Assembly (NCBI RefSeq): GCF_019429625.1
Contig: NZ_JAHXRW010000016.1
Location: forward strand, 16,156 to 80,155
Length of the DNA: 64,000 nucleotides
Origin: Celeribacter sp. PS-C1
Lineage (GTDB): Bacteria > Pseudomonadota > Alphaproteobacteria > Rhodobacterales > Rhodobacteraceae
Direction: 5' to 3'
Under the pieces are notes generated by a model that made no database searches, was not told the DNA's origin, and saw only the letters and a program-made list of their open reading frames with translations. The position numbers and the translations under genes are program-made. Positions 24,329 through 33,724 of the stretch are shown here, one piece after another; the stretch's first letter is position 1; each line of letters opens with the position of its first letter.

Positions 24329-24634
24329 TCAGTCCTCTGTTCTGTTGTGACGCGCCGTGTTGAGACAGGCCACAAGACGCAACATCAGCAGGCTCCAGAT
24401 CATGAAGAGTGCCGCGCAGAGCAAAACCTCCCAGGTTTCCGCCCGCAAACCGCTGAGCCAGCCCCGTTCGACCAGCTCTGCGACGATCTCGTCATGGAGC
24501 ATCGTCAGCCCGAAAACGCCCACCATCAGCAGGACGAGAACGGACACTTCGCGCCCCTCACCCGCCGCACGTGCCCCATGCCCCGGATAAATCCGGCGCG
24601 CCTTGGCCACACTTTTGGAAACGGATTGGATCAT
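24329..24634 (-). CDS. Hypothetical two-span membrane protein
   Basis: This gene encodes 101 residues from ATG 24634 (GGGAGAGAAG upstream). Two hydrophobic spans (about 30-48 and 70-90) follow a basic N-terminus. The gap to the next gene is 2 nt. It sits between sufB and the YbjQ gene; function unknown. Confidence 0.65.
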   Translation of the reverse strand: MIQSVSKSVAKARRIYPGHGARAAGEGREVSVLVLLMVGVFGLTMLHDEIVAELVERGWLSGLRAETWEVLLCAALFMIWSLLMLRLVACLNTARHNRTED

Positions 24635-24677
24635 TGGTCTTCTCTCCCGCTGTTCTAGGTGAATGCGACTGCACCGG

Positions 24678-26219
24678 TTAGCCCACGGACCCCTCAAGCG
24701 AAATCGCCACCAACTGTTGCGCTTCCATGGCGAATTCCATCGGAAGGGCTTGCAGCACCTCCTTGGCAAAGCCGTTGACGATCAGCGCCACGGCTTCCTC
24801 TTCGTCCATGCCCCGCTGGCGGCAGTAGAACATTTGTTCGTCGTCCACCTTAGACGTGGTGGCCTCATGTTCCACGCGCGACGAGTTGTTCTTGACCTCG
24901 ATGTAAGGCACGGTATGCGCCCCGCATTTGTCGCCGATCAGCAAGCTGTCGCACTGCGTGTAGTTGCGCGAATTCTTCGCCTTCGGGTGCATGGAGACCT
25001 GACCGCGATAGGTGTTCTGTGCCACGCCCGCCGAGATGCCTTTGGAGACGATCCGTGACTTGGTGTTTTTGCCCAAGTGGATCATCTTCGTGCCGGTGTC
25101 GGCCTGTTGATGGTTGTTGGTGATGGCGATGGAGTAGAATTCGCCCTGGCTGTCGTCGCCGCGCAGGATGCAGGACGGATATTTCCACGTCACCGACGAG
25201 CCGGTTTCGACCTGCGTCCACATCACTTTCGCCCGGTCGCCCCGGCAATCCGCACGTTTGGTCACAAAGTTGTAGATGCCGCCCTTGCCCTCTTCGTCGC
25301 CGGGGAACCAGTTTTGCACCGTGGAGTATTTCACCTCGGCGTCTTCCTCGATGATGATCTCGACGACCGCAGCGTGAAGCTGTGCGGTGTCGCGTTGCGG
25401 AGCCGTACAGCCTTCGAGATAGGACACATAAGAGCCCTTGTCCGCGATGATCAGCGTACGTTCGAACTGGCCGGTGTTTTCCGCGTTGATGCGGAAATAG
25501 GTCGACAGTTCCATCGGACAGCGCGTGTTCGGCGGGATGTAGACAAAGGACCCATCGGAGAACACAGCGGAGTTCAGAGTCGCATAGTAGTTGTCCGAGA
25601 TCGGTACCACAGAGGCGAGATATTTCTTCACCAGTTCCGGGTGGTCTTTGATGGCTTCCGAGATGGAACAGAAGATAACGCCTGCCTTCTCGAGTTCTTT
25701 CTTGAAGGTCGTGCCGACGGACACAGAGTCAAACACCGCATCGACCGCCACTTTGCGCTCGGAATTGTTGCCGTCTGCAGGCACGTCTTCGGCGCCTTCG
25801 ACACCTGCAAGGATCATCTGTTCTTTCAAAGAGATGCCCAGTTTCTCGTAGGTCGCCAGAAGTTTCGGATCGACCTCGTCCAGGGATTTCGGCTTTTTCT
25901 CCATCGATTTCGGACGCGCGTAGTAATACTGGTCCTGAAAATCGATCTCGGGATACTCGACCATCGCCCAATCCGGCTCCTCGAGCGTCACCCAGCGGCG
26001 ATAGGCCTCAAGACGCCATTCGGTCATCCACTCCGGCTCTTCGTTCTTGGCGGAAATCAGGCGCACGATGTCCTCGGAGAGGCCCTTCGGCGCATACTCC
26101 ATCTCGATTTCCGTGTCCCAGCCGTATTTATACTTGCCGGCCAGCGCCTGAACAGCAGCGACGGTTTCTTCCTCGACGCCCTCTTTGACCTGATCCTTCA
26201 ATTGTACGTCATCCGCCAT
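24678..26219 (-). CDS. sufB: Fe-S cluster assembly protein SufB
   Basis: This 513-residue scaffold subunit of SufBC2D, where new clusters are built, has a beta-helix core ([20 protein letters not shown] around the conserved Cys and [20 protein letters not shown]) and the C-terminal block [20 protein letters not shown], with the [20 protein letters not shown] stretch following. The N-terminal [15 protein letters not shown] region is present. It follows the desulfurase gene by 76 bp and is the first SUF scaffold gene of the operon. Length is normal for the family. Confidence 0.97.
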   Translation of the reverse strand: MADDVQLKDQVKEGVEEETVAAVQALAGKYKYGWDTEIEMEYAPKGLSEDIVRLISAKNEEPEWMTEWRLEAYRRWVTLEEPDWAMVEYPEIDFQDQYYYARPKSMEKKPKSLDEVDPKLLATYEKLGISLKEQMILAGVEGAEDVPADGNNSERKVAVDAVFDSVSVGTTFKKELEKAGVIFCSISEAIKDHPELVKKYLASVVPISDNYYATLNSAVFSDGSFVYIPPNTRCPMELSTYFRINAENTGQFERTLIIADKGSYVSYLEGCTAPQRDTAQLHAAVVEIIIEEDAEVKYSTVQNWFPGDEEGKGGIYNFVTKRADCRGDRAKVMWTQVETGSSVTWKYPSCILRGDDSQGEFYSIAITNNHQQADTGTKMIHLGKNTKSRIVSKGISAGVAQNTYRGQVSMHPKAKNSRNYTQCDSLLIGDKCGAHTVPYIEVKNNSSRVEHEATTSKVDDEQMFYCRQRGMDEEEAVALIVNGFAKEVLQALPMEFAMEAQQLVAISLEGSVG

Positions 26220-26295
26220 GGGATCACTCCTTACCGTATCTCTGGAGGCTTGCGCCTCATGTGCTATCCGGGGCCTCTGGCCCTCTCGTTTATCT

Positions 26296-27345
26296 TTACG
26301 CCGCGCGTTTGCGCCAGCGCCCGTAGGCGGCCAGCCAAGCTGTGGCGAACCGCTCCAAATCGTCTTTCGTCACCTCGGGGCTGATCGACACCCGAAGCGC
26401 GCTTGCCGCCTCTTCTTCGGTGTATCCCATCGCGGTCAACACCTTGGACGCCTTGACCTTTCCCGACGAACAGGCCGAGCCTGCGGAGACCGCAAAGCCC
26501 GCCAGATCCATCTGCATCACCTGCGTCTCGCCCTTCCAACCGGGCGTGATCAGGCTCATCGTATTGGGCAGACGGGCCGCGCCTTTCCCCACAAAAATAG
26601 GGGCTTCGATCTCATTCGCAATCAGCGCCTCAAGGTGATCACGCTTTTCCGCGACCTCCTCCCAAACGCCATTCGCCAGCGCCTTGCTTGCGGCTTCTGC
26701 CGCCGCGCCAAAGCCTGCGATGCCGATCAGGTTCTCGGTGCCGCTACGGCGCCCCATTTCCTGACCGCCGCCTTTGATCCCGGCCTCGACATCCAAGCCC
26801 TGCTTCAACACCAAAGCGCCCACGCCCTTCGGCCCGCCGAGCTTATGCGCCGACACCAGCGCCATATCGCAGCCCAGCCAGTTGAAGGCCAGCGGCATCT
26901 TGCCAAACCCCTGCGTTGCGTCACACACCGCCAAGCCTTCGGGAAGTTTCTGGATGACCCCCGTCTCGGAATTTGCCACCTGAAGCGCGCTCTCATGTGG
27001 CGCCGTCACGGTCACGCTCCCCTCACGATCCACGGGTAAATCGGCCTCACACCATGAAGATACCGCCTCATGTTCGACCTCGGCACAGTGTATCCCACGC
27101 CCGCTCAAAGCCAAAGCCGCCGCTTCCGTCGCGCCCGAAGTAAAGACGATGTCCGCGCCCTGCGCCCCGAAGGCCTCGGCCACCTGACTGCGCGCGCGCT
27201 CCATCAATGCCTTGGCCGCACGCCCCTCACCATGCACCGACGACGGATTGCCGACCACATCCATGGCCGCCATCATCGCGTCGCGCGCCGCCTGACACAA
27301 AGGCGCGGTGGCGTTCCAGTCGAGATATGTGCGGGTCTTGGTCAC
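26296..27345 (-). CDS. Cysteine desulfurase, NifS/IscS-like
   Basis: This PLP enzyme has 349 residues. Signatures are [10 protein letters not shown] at the N-terminus, the cofactor lysine in [28 protein letters not shown], and the catalytic cysteine in [14 protein letters not shown], the group I pattern. It is shorter than E. coli IscS (about 400) and resembles the compact desulfurases found second in the isc-suf operons of Rhodobacteraceae. The window therefore encodes two desulfurases, this one and SufS. Confidence 0.9.
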   Translation of the reverse strand: MTKTRTYLDWNATAPLCQAARDAMMAAMDVVGNPSSVHGEGRAAKALMERARSQVAEAFGAQGADIVFTSGATEAAALALSGRGIHCAEVEHEAVSSWCEADLPVDREGSVTVTAPHESALQVANSETGVIQKLPEGLAVCDATQGFGKMPLAFNWLGCDMALVSAHKLGGPKGVGALVLKQGLDVEAGIKGGGQEMGRRSGTENLIGIAGFGAAAEAASKALANGVWEEVAEKRDHLEALIANEIEAPIFVGKGAARLPNTMSLITPGWKGETQVMQMDLAGFAVSAGSACSSGKVKASKVLTAMGYTEEEAASALRVSISPEVTKDDLERFATAWLAAYGRWRKRAA

Positions 27346-27382
27346 GGGTTTCCTTTGCTGGTCAAATACTCAAAAGAGCGCT

Positions 27383-27844
27383 TCACTCTTCATCCACAAC
27401 GGCAAACAGCGTCGGCACCGCGGGACAGGGCCGCAGTTCGTTTTTCACCACATCCGACAGACGCGTCTGGTGAAGGAAGACATAGACATGCGCGGACAGA
27501 CCTTCCCAGAGACGGTTGGTCATCGACTGCGCCCGAGAGCCAGACACACCACCAGACGCACCCGCGCCCGTGTGCATCGCCGAGACGGTTTCATCCACTG
27601 CACCCAAAATGTCCGAGACGCGAATCTCGGACGCCGGTCGCGCCAGTTTGTAGCCGCCGCCCGGCCCCCGCACGGAGGTCACAAGCTCAGCACGGCGCAG
27701 TTTGACGAAAAGCTGTTCGAGGTAGGGAAGCGAGATATCCTGACGCTTGGCAATTTCCGCCAGCGACAACAGGCTATCGTCCTTTTGCAGCGCCAGATCG
27801 GCCAGCGCCACCATGGCATAACGCCCTTTCGTGGACAGTTTCAT
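27383..27844 (-). CDS. iscR: Rrf2-family Fe-S regulator IscR, single-cysteine type
   Basis: This is a 153-residue repressor of Fe-S assembly genes. The winged helix (MKLSTKGRYAMVALADLAL, then LPYLEQLFVKLRRA and GPGGGYKLAR) is canonical. The three cluster-binding cysteines of E. coli IscR (92, 98, 104) are absent: the loop reads GAGASGGVSGS, and the only cysteine is Cys140 near the C-terminus. This matches the Rhodobacteraceae IscR type, for which a non-classical cluster ligation has been reported in Rhodobacter sphaeroides. Start at ATG 27844 with GAAGGGGA upstream. It leads the operon and probably autoregulates it. Confidence 0.93.
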   Translation of the reverse strand: MKLSTKGRYAMVALADLALQKDDSLLSLAEIAKRQDISLPYLEQLFVKLRRAELVTSVRGPGGGYKLARPASEIRVSDILGAVDETVSAMHTGAGASGGVSGSRAQSMTNRLWEGLSAHVYVFLHQTRLSDVVKNELRPCPAVPTLFAVVDEE

Positions 27845-28218
27845 CCGCTTTCCCCTTCGTTTTGAGCCCCGCTTTTCGGCCAGATGCCCTCTCTTCGACC
27901 GCGTTTTCACCGCGCCATCGGCCCTTAGAACCCGGCTTTCAGCGATTCCTATGCACGGCCACGCGAAAAGCCGCGCAAAAACATTGACGTGCGCGCGTGA
28001 GGGCCTTACCTCCATACCACCCGCGTGCGCCTTGCTTTCGGTCAATTTAGAATGCTTCTAAATAGCCTGAGCAATTTCGTCAACTATAAAGCGCCCGCGC
28101 CACAGACACGAGAGCAAAACCGCCACATCGGCTTTGCCGCAAAAGAGCGCCACGGCCTGAAGACACCTCTCAGGACACACCTTCAAGGCCGCAGCGACAT
28201 GAGGAGACAGGGACGACT
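27845..28218. other. Divergent regulatory region of isc-suf operon and hydrolase gene
   Basis: This 374-bp stretch has no gene. Its main visible feature is the iron box at 28045-28063, about 200 bp upstream of iscR and 155 bp upstream of the hydrolase gene. The hydrolase start has AGGGAC before it. Confidence 0.6.
28045..28063. promoter_or_regulatory. Irr-type iron control element
   Basis: ATTTAGAA-TGC-TTCTAAAT is a perfect 8-3-8 inverted repeat and matches the alphaproteobacterial Irr box (iron control element) TTTAGAA-N3-TTCTAAA. Irr is the heme-responsive Fur-family regulator; isc-suf operons are known targets in this group. It lies between iscR and the divergent hydrolase gene. Confidence 0.8.
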
Positions 28219-28872
28219 ATGCCCGAAGTGATTTTTCCCGGCCCAGAAGGCCGGCTAGAAGGCCGCTACCACCCGCAACCGCAAAAAGACGCCCCCATCG
28301 CCATCATTCTTCATCCGCATCCGCAATTTGGCGGCACGATGAACAACCGCGTGGTCTACAACCTGCATTACGCCTTCCACAACATGGGCTTCACCGTGCT
28401 GCGGTTCAATTTCCGCGGCGTGGGCCGGTCTCAGGGCGAGTATGACCAAGGTGTAGGCGAACTGTCCGATGCGGCCTCCGCGCTTGATTACCTGCAATCG
28501 ATGAACCCCAATGCGAAACATTGCTGGGTCGCGGGATTCTCCTTTGGCGCCTGGATTGGCATGCAGCTTTTGATGCGTCGCCCGGAGATCACCGGTTTTA
28601 TCTCGGTCGCCCCGCCCGCCAACATGTATGACTTCTCGTTCCTGGCGCCCTGCCCGTCCTCCGGTCTGATCATCAACGGCACCGCCGACCGTGTGGCGCC
28701 GCCGAAGGACACGCAATCCTTGGTGAATAAGCTTCACGAGCAAAAAGGCATCACCATCACCCACGAGGAAATCGAGGGCGCGGGCCACTTCTTTGAAGAC
28801 CCGCATATGGAACAGATGATCGGCTCCGTGGACGAATATGTCCGCCGTCGCCTGACCGAAAACACCCGCTAA
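28219..28872 (+). CDS. Alpha/beta hydrolase
   Basis: This cytosolic hydrolase has 217 residues. The oxyanion-type motif LHPHPQFGGTM (31-41) is followed by the nucleophile elbow GFSFGAW (Ser at about 108), the acid in NGTADRVAPP and the histidine in GAGHFFED: a full catalytic triad. It resembles the small serine hydrolases of Rhodobacteraceae whose substrates are unknown. It is divergent from iscR and shares the region with the iron box; the next gene starts 13 nt after it. Confidence 0.85.
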   Translation: MPEVIFPGPEGRLEGRYHPQPQKDAPIAIILHPHPQFGGTMNNRVVYNLHYAFHNMGFTVLRFNFRGVGRSQGEYDQGVGELSDAASALDYLQSMNPNAKHCWVAGFSFGAWIGMQLLMRRPEITGFISVAPPANMYDFSFLAPCPSSGLIINGTADRVAPPKDTQSLVNKLHEQKGITITHEEIEGAGHFFEDPHMEQMIGSVDEYVRRRLTENTR

Positions 28873-28885
28873 GGAGCACATCGCA

Positions 28886-29155
28886 ATGGGGATCATGGAG
28901 GACATCGCCGACGATCTGGCGAAAGAGACCATCGCGGCGCTCGACATCGTCGGCACCGACGAATTGATCCAGGACGTGGCGCGCGTGATCGGCGCCTCGT
29001 CCATCACCACGCAAGAAGCCTTTCTCACCGCCGCGCGCGTTCGCCTCTCTGAGGCCCGCGCGCGCGCCTACCTGAAAAAACGCATTGCCGAGGCCAAAGC
29101 TGGCCTCGAAGCCTCCGCCCCGCCTCCGGGCGCAGAGGACGACATCGAATATTAG
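28886..29155 (+). CDS. Conserved hypothetical protein
   Basis: This acidic protein of 89 residues has a good AAGGAG site. It is helical throughout (DIADDLAKETIAALDIVG, then SEARARAYLKKRIAEAK) with a disordered acidic tail ending in DDIEY. It is in a short operon between the hydrolase and the HD protein. No family function is known to me. Confidence 0.7.
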   Translation: MGIMEDIADDLAKETIAALDIVGTDELIQDVARVIGASSITTQEAFLTAARVRLSEARARAYLKKRIAEAKAGLEASAPPPGAEDDIEY

Positions 29156-29163
29156 GATCTGAC

Positions 29164-30342
29164 TTGCCCAAAGACTGCGCCTCCCCCCGCCTCGACGCCC
29201 AATACGCTTTCCTGATGGAGGCCGACCGGCTCAAGACGGTAGAGCGCGCCAATCAGGTCATGGACCGCTCCCGGTTCGAAAACTCTGCCGAACACAGCTG
29301 GCACGCCTGCCTCTTGGCTTTTCTCATGGCGCCGCTGGCCTCAGAGGCGGTCGACCTGAGCCGCGTGATCCAGATGCTGATGCTCCATGACATTGTCGAG
29401 GTCGACGCGGGCGATCACCCGATCCACATCCTCTACGACACCGACGACATCGCCACGCGCGAGTCCGCCGCCGCCGACCGCATCTATGGGCTTTTGCCCG
29501 AGGATCTGGCGACGACTTTCCGCGCCATCTGGACCGAATTCGAAGCGATGGAAACCGAGACCGCGCGTTTCGCAAAATCCATCGACTACCTCGCGCCCGC
29601 GCTGCAAAGCATTGGCGCCAAAGTGCAATTGGAGGAAGAACGCGAGATCGTCGCAGGCAACCTGCGCCGGGGTCGTGCGGTGAAAACCAAAGACATCCTT
29701 CCGAAGCTTTTCGCCTTCACCGAAGCCGCCTTTGAGGGCGAGGCCGCCGACCCCGTTCTCGCGCAACGCTTCGCCTTTTGGTGCGAGGCGGATCGTCTGA
29801 AAACCGTCTATCGCGCCACCCCCATCGCCGATGGGTCGCGCAAGGAAAACACCGGTGAGCACAGCTGGCACATCATGCTCTACGCGCTCACGCTCGCGGA
29901 TCATGCGGGCGATGGCGTGGACGTCGATCTGGCGATCAAAATGCTTTTGCTGCACGACATCGTTGAGGTTGATGCGGGCGACACGCCGATCCACGGCGCC
30001 GTGACCCCTGAAGCTCTGAAAGCGCAGGAAGAGGCCGAACTCCGCGCCGCAGATCGGCTCTTTGGTCTCCTGCCCGCCGATCAGGCCATGGAATTCCGCG
30101 CCATCTGGGACGAATTCGAGGCCGCTGAAACACCGACCGCGATCTATGCCAAATCCATCGACCGCTGCCAACCGGTGCTGCACAACCTCGCCGATGACGG
30201 TGGCTCCTGGCGCACCTATGACGTGAAACTGCACCAACTCGACGCCCGCGTCGGCGTCAAAATCGCCCGTGGCTGCCCGAAACTCTGGCCCTATATCCGC
30301 GCCAAATGCGAACCGTGGTTCGTCGCGCGGGACGCCTTGTAA
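29164..30342 (+). CDS. Tandem HD-domain phosphohydrolase, YfbR/HDDC2-like
   Basis: The product has 392 residues and a TTG start with AGGA 6 nt before it. Two homologous HD domains (about 13-190 and 199-375) each contain EHSWH, an LLLHDIVEVDAGD metal block (LMLHDIVEVDAGD in the first) and a distal FRAIWDEFEA-type helix. Single-domain relatives hydrolyse 5'-deoxynucleoside monophosphates. The internal duplication keeps the metal ligands in both copies, so both may be active. It ends against a long inverted repeat shared with the convergent carboxypeptidase gene. Confidence 0.88.
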   Translation: MPKDCASPRLDAQYAFLMEADRLKTVERANQVMDRSRFENSAEHSWHACLLAFLMAPLASEAVDLSRVIQMLMLHDIVEVDAGDHPIHILYDTDDIATRESAAADRIYGLLPEDLATTFRAIWTEFEAMETETARFAKSIDYLAPALQSIGAKVQLEEEREIVAGNLRRGRAVKTKDILPKLFAFTEAAFEGEAADPVLAQRFAFWCEADRLKTVYRATPIADGSRKENTGEHSWHIMLYALTLADHAGDGVDVDLAIKMLLLHDIVEVDAGDTPIHGAVTPEALKAQEEAELRAADRLFGLLPADQAMEFRAIWDEFEAAETPTAIYAKSIDRCQPVLHNLADDGGSWRTYDVKLHQLDARVGVKIARGCPKLWPYIRAKCEPWFVARDAL

Positions 30343-30345
30343 TGT

Positions 30346-30408
30346 GAGTATTTAAAACCAAGAAGAAGACAAGACACACGGCCAATCTTCTTCTTGGTCA
30401 AAATACTC
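30346..30408. terminator. Bidirectional terminator between convergent genes
   Basis: Arms of about 22 nt (GAGTATTTAAAACCAAGAAG and its near-complement ending at 30408) pair with one bulge. The stem carries T-rich and A-rich flanks on both strands. It begins 3 nt after the HD gene stop and reaches the last codon of the convergent gene. Confidence 0.75.
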
Positions 30409-31888
30409 AGAATCCGTAGATTCCGGCGAATTTCTCTTCGAGATAATCCAAAAGCGGCGCTTCGGTGGGTTCAAAGCCACAGGCATGGACGATGGTATCA
30501 CGCGGCTCGCGCAGGCCGCCGAATTGTTGCAGGCTCTCGGCCAGCCAGCGGGTCGCCTTGGATGTGTCGCCCTTAGCCATCTGTGCATCGAGATCGGAAA
30601 TCTCTGCCCGGAGCGCCTTATGCAGACAGCCCGCGTAGACATTGCCCAAGGAATAGGTCGGGAAATAGCCAAAGAGCCCGACGGGCCAGTGCACATCCTG
30701 CAAACAGCCGTTCGACACCTTGTCGACCTTAACCCCGAAATCCGCCTCAAAGCGCGTGTCCCAAGCCTCCGGCAGATCGTCGATCTCCAGCGCGCCACCG
30801 ATGATCTGACGCTCCAGATCAAAGCGCAACAGCACATGCAGGTTATATTGCACCTCGTCGCTTTCCGTACGGATATAGCCCGGCGTGACGCGGTTGACGG
30901 CGGCGTAAAAGCCTTCGGCGCTATCGACACCGATGTCTCCGAAGGTGTCGCGCATCTGGCCATAGAGATATTCGGTGAAGGCGCGCGAGCGGCCCAGTTG
31001 GTTTTCAAAGATGCGCGACTGGCTTTCATGCACACCCATCGACACGCCCTCGCCCAGAGGGGTCAAAAGGTAATCGCGGGAGATGTTTTGTTCGTAGCAG
31101 GCATGCCCGGTCTCGTGGATCGTCGAATAGATCGAGTTGAGCGGGTCTTCCGGGTTGGTGCGCGTGGTGATGCGCACATCGAGGCCAGACCCCGACGAGA
31201 ATGGATGCACCGCCTTATCGACCCGGCCATGGGCGAAATCATAGCCGAAAGCGGCGGCCAAGCCTTCGGTCAGGGCCATTTGTTTGGCCTCATCGAAGGT
31301 GCCAGAGAGGCCCTTCGGCTGATCCGCCCCCATGATTTTATCACGCAGCGCCACCAGACGCGGGCGCAGCGCGCCGAACATGGCGTCCAATTCTGCGCCC
31401 GTCGAGCCGGGTTCGTAATCCTGATGCAGCGCGTCCCAGAGATCGAAATCCGTGCCCTCTTTCAAAGCCGCCGCCTCTTCGCGGCGCAGGCGGACCACCT
31501 CTTTGCAGGTCGGCGCAAAATGGGCGAAATCATCACGCGCCCGCGCCTCGGCCCATGTGCCCTGCGCGACCGAGGTCACCCGCGCGATCTCGGCGGCCAA
31601 TTTGGCAGGCACCTTGGTGTTGCGCTCGAAAGAACGGCGGATGTGGCGCAGCTTCGCCAGCCCCACCTCGCCTAACACAGAAGCATCAATCGCCTCCAGC
31701 CAAGCGCCGATTTGCGGATCGGTGCGCCGAGCGTGCAGCACGCCTTCCAAAGCCGCCATTTCTTCGCCGCGTTGCTCAGCAGCCCCGCGTGGCATCATGG
31801 TTTCCTGATCCCAGCTCAGCCGACCCATGATCGCGCCAAGCGCCTCGGTCTCACGGGTGTAGCTCATCAACTCATCATAGGCAGACAT
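30407..31888 (-). CDS. Metallocarboxypeptidase, family M32
   Basis: This cytosolic carboxypeptidase has 493 residues. The zinc site is HETGH (258-262) in STIHETGHACYEQN, with a downstream ESQSRIFENQLGRS block that supplies the third ligand, as in thermostable carboxypeptidase Taq. N-terminal LSWDQETMMP and the C-terminal YFPTYSLGN motif are typical. It removes C-terminal residues from peptides. It starts one nt before the stop of ctaA and follows it in the same operon. Confidence 0.93.
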   Translation of the reverse strand: MSAYDELMSYTRETEALGAIMGRLSWDQETMMPRGAAEQRGEEMAALEGVLHARRTDPQIGAWLEAIDASVLGEVGLAKLRHIRRSFERNTKVPAKLAAEIARVTSVAQGTWAEARARDDFAHFAPTCKEVVRLRREEAAALKEGTDFDLWDALHQDYEPGSTGAELDAMFGALRPRLVALRDKIMGADQPKGLSGTFDEAKQMALTEGLAAAFGYDFAHGRVDKAVHPFSSGSGLDVRITTRTNPEDPLNSIYSTIHETGHACYEQNISRDYLLTPLGEGVSMGVHESQSRIFENQLGRSRAFTEYLYGQMRDTFGDIGVDSAEGFYAAVNRVTPGYIRTESDEVQYNLHVLLRFDLERQIIGGALEIDDLPEAWDTRFEADFGVKVDKVSNGCLQDVHWPVGLFGYFPTYSLGNVYAGCLHKALRAEISDLDAQMAKGDTSKATRWLAESLQQFGGLREPRDTIVHACGFEPTEAPLLDYLEEKFAGIYGF

Positions 31889-33046
31889 TCAAAGGCCCTC
31901 CCGGACCGATTGGGGTTTCGGAAATTGGCTGAGGAAGCGCGCGCGGGAGATCGCCACAAACAGCGCCACGGCGCCGACTTGGTGCGCAAGACCCAACGCC
32001 AAAGGTGCGCCATGCAGCACCGTGACGATGCCCAGAACGACTTGCAGGAACAGGACAGCGCCCATCATGTTAAAGGCGGCCACGGTGGTTTTATTCGCGG
32101 ATTTGCGGCCCTTGAGCCAAGTCACGACACCGAAAGCAAACAACAGGTAGCCCGCGACGCGGTGAATGAATTGCACGGTTGACGGGTTCTCAAAGAAATT
32201 GCGCCACAGAGGCTCGATGTAGAACGGATCGGGCGGCAAGACCTGCCCGCCCATCAGCGGCCAATCGGTATATCCGCGGCCTGCGTCGATGCCCGCGACC
32301 AAAGCGCCCAAGAGGATTTGCAGGAAGGCGAAATGCAGCATGCCGGTGGACATGCCGAAAAGTTTCGCATCCTTGGCGCGCCGCGCCTGCATCAGCTCAG
32401 CCTCAGTTCGGCCCAAGAGGAAAACATACCAAGCGATGAAGCCCAGAATAACAAAGGCCAACCCCAGATGCGTCGCCAGACGATAAGAGGCCACATCGAG
32501 CATCTCGCCCGTCAGCCCAGAGGACACCATCCACCAGCCAATCGCGCCCTGAAGCCCCCCCAAAGCGCCGATGAAAATCAGGCGTTTGTGCCAGCCGGTC
32601 GGGACCTTTTTGGCGACCGCGAAGCCCACATAACCGAGCGCCCAGACGAGGCCAATGACGCGGCCCAACTGACGATGGCCCCATTCCCACCAGTAGATCG
32701 ATTTGAACTCCGACAGGCTCATGCCTTCGTTCTGCAGCGTATATTCCGGAATTTGTTGATATTTCTCAAACTCCGCCTGCCATGAGGCCTCATCCATCGG
32801 CGGCACAGCGCCCGTCACCGGTTTCCACTCGGTGATCGACAACCCGCTGTCAGTAAGACGCGTCAGACCGCCCACGGCGATCATCATCATCACCAGCGCG
32901 AATATCACCATAAGCCACGCCCGGATGCCCTTGCGCGCGCCCCGGTTGCCCTTTTCGATCAGCCCGCCTTTGGGTTTGGACTCCGTTGCGGTTTTGGGCT
33001 TTTGATCTGTGCCCACCTCTTCGAAAATGCTTCGTTTTTGTGCCAT
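31889..33046 (-). CDS. ctaA: Heme A synthase CtaA (type 2)
   Basis: This inner-membrane protein has 385 residues and eight hydrophobic spans. It converts heme O to heme A for cytochrome oxidase. Heme-ligating histidines are in WEWGHRQLGRVIG and in a later FIHRVAGYLL, with LATHLGLAF and LAHQVGAVALF as the partners; TRLTDSGLSITEWKPVTGA is the conserved first loop. I start at ATG 33046 (GAGG upstream); the N-terminus is an acidic and basic 45-residue cytoplasmic stretch before the first span. It overlaps nothing and is followed directly by the M32 gene. Confidence 0.95.
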   Translation of the reverse strand: MAQKRSIFEEVGTDQKPKTATESKPKGGLIEKGNRGARKGIRAWLMVIFALVMMMIAVGGLTRLTDSGLSITEWKPVTGAVPPMDEASWQAEFEKYQQIPEYTLQNEGMSLSEFKSIYWWEWGHRQLGRVIGLVWALGYVGFAVAKKVPTGWHKRLIFIGALGGLQGAIGWWMVSSGLTGEMLDVASYRLATHLGLAFVILGFIAWYVFLLGRTEAELMQARRAKDAKLFGMSTGMLHFAFLQILLGALVAGIDAGRGYTDWPLMGGQVLPPDPFYIEPLWRNFFENPSTVQFIHRVAGYLLFAFGVVTWLKGRKSANKTTVAAFNMMGAVLFLQVVLGIVTVLHGAPLALGLAHQVGAVALFVAISRARFLSQFPKPQSVREGL

Positions 33047-33234
33047 TTGGGCCTCGTAGGGTCTCGTCTCATTGCTTGCGGAGACCCTAGGTTCGTCACA
33101 GGCGAAGGGCAAGCGTTTCGGGCTGAATTTCACAGGCCGCGACTTGGCAAGTTTGCGCCGAGGGGCAAAGTTTTCTGGAACCCAGCTCGGCGCCTTAAGC
33201 GTTTCTCCCTAGAACAGACGAAAGGAGACGTCTC

Positions 33235-33648
33235 ATGACTGCTCAACGCAACATTCTCGCCGCCACCCTGATGGGCGCCGCGCTCATCGCCGCCCCGATG
33301 CTCGCCCCCACCGCCGCCTCCGCGCAAACGCAGGCCGTGGCGCATGCGGATTACAGGGTCAAACCCGGCGTGACGCTCAACGCGCGCTCTGGTCCCGGCA
33401 CTGGCTATCGCGCCGTGACCGCCTATGCGCCCGGCACGCCGCTCACAGCTCTGGGTCACAGCGGCGGTTGGGTGAAGGTGTCCGCCCATGGTGCCGCGCC
33501 GCTTTGGGTTTCGGGCAGCTACCTTGATCCGGTCACCCAGTCAGCACCTCAGCCCGAAGGGCTTTTGGTGGTGCCGCAGGCGAAACCCGACCCGAGCAAA
33601 CCCGCCTTTGAGGGGCAATACCCGCTCGTGGTGCGCCCTCAGTCGTAA
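33235..33648 (+). CDS. Exported SH3-domain protein
   Basis: The 137-residue product has a signal peptide (about 1-31, cleaved near ASAQT) and one bacterial SH3 domain (about 37-100: YRVKPGVTLNARSGPGTGYR, then GWVKVSAHGAAPLWVSGSYL). Such domains bind the cell wall. The C-terminal 35 residues are proline-rich. An AAAGGAG site precedes it. A strong terminator follows. Confidence 0.85.
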   Translation: MTAQRNILAATLMGAALIAAPMLAPTAASAQTQAVAHADYRVKPGVTLNARSGPGTGYRAVTAYAPGTPLTALGHSGGWVKVSAHGAAPLWVSGSYLDPVTQSAPQPEGLLVVPQAKPDPSKPAFEGQYPLVVRPQS

Positions 33649-33666
33649 TCCCCGACTTAATAAACA

Positions 33667-33700
33667 CAAAAGAGCGCGGGGGCACCCTCGCGCTCTCTTT
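33667..33700. terminator. Bidirectional terminator
   Basis: AGAGCGCG and CGCGCTCT form the stem with GGG/CCC extending it inward (33671-33696). T-rich tracts lie on both sides: TCTTT for the plus strand and TTTTGTGTTTATT for the minus strand. It serves the SH3 gene and the convergent trmJ. Confidence 0.85.
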
Positions 33701-33724
33701 CTGACTACGTTGGAATTGAACCGC

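Noticed and set aside
18173..28063. Disruption of the suf operon by element 1 (missing sufA/sufE)
   Set aside because: A good terminator lies between sufS and the tRNA, upstream of the insertion point, so the operon end is original; sufA or sufE, if present, would be elsewhere.
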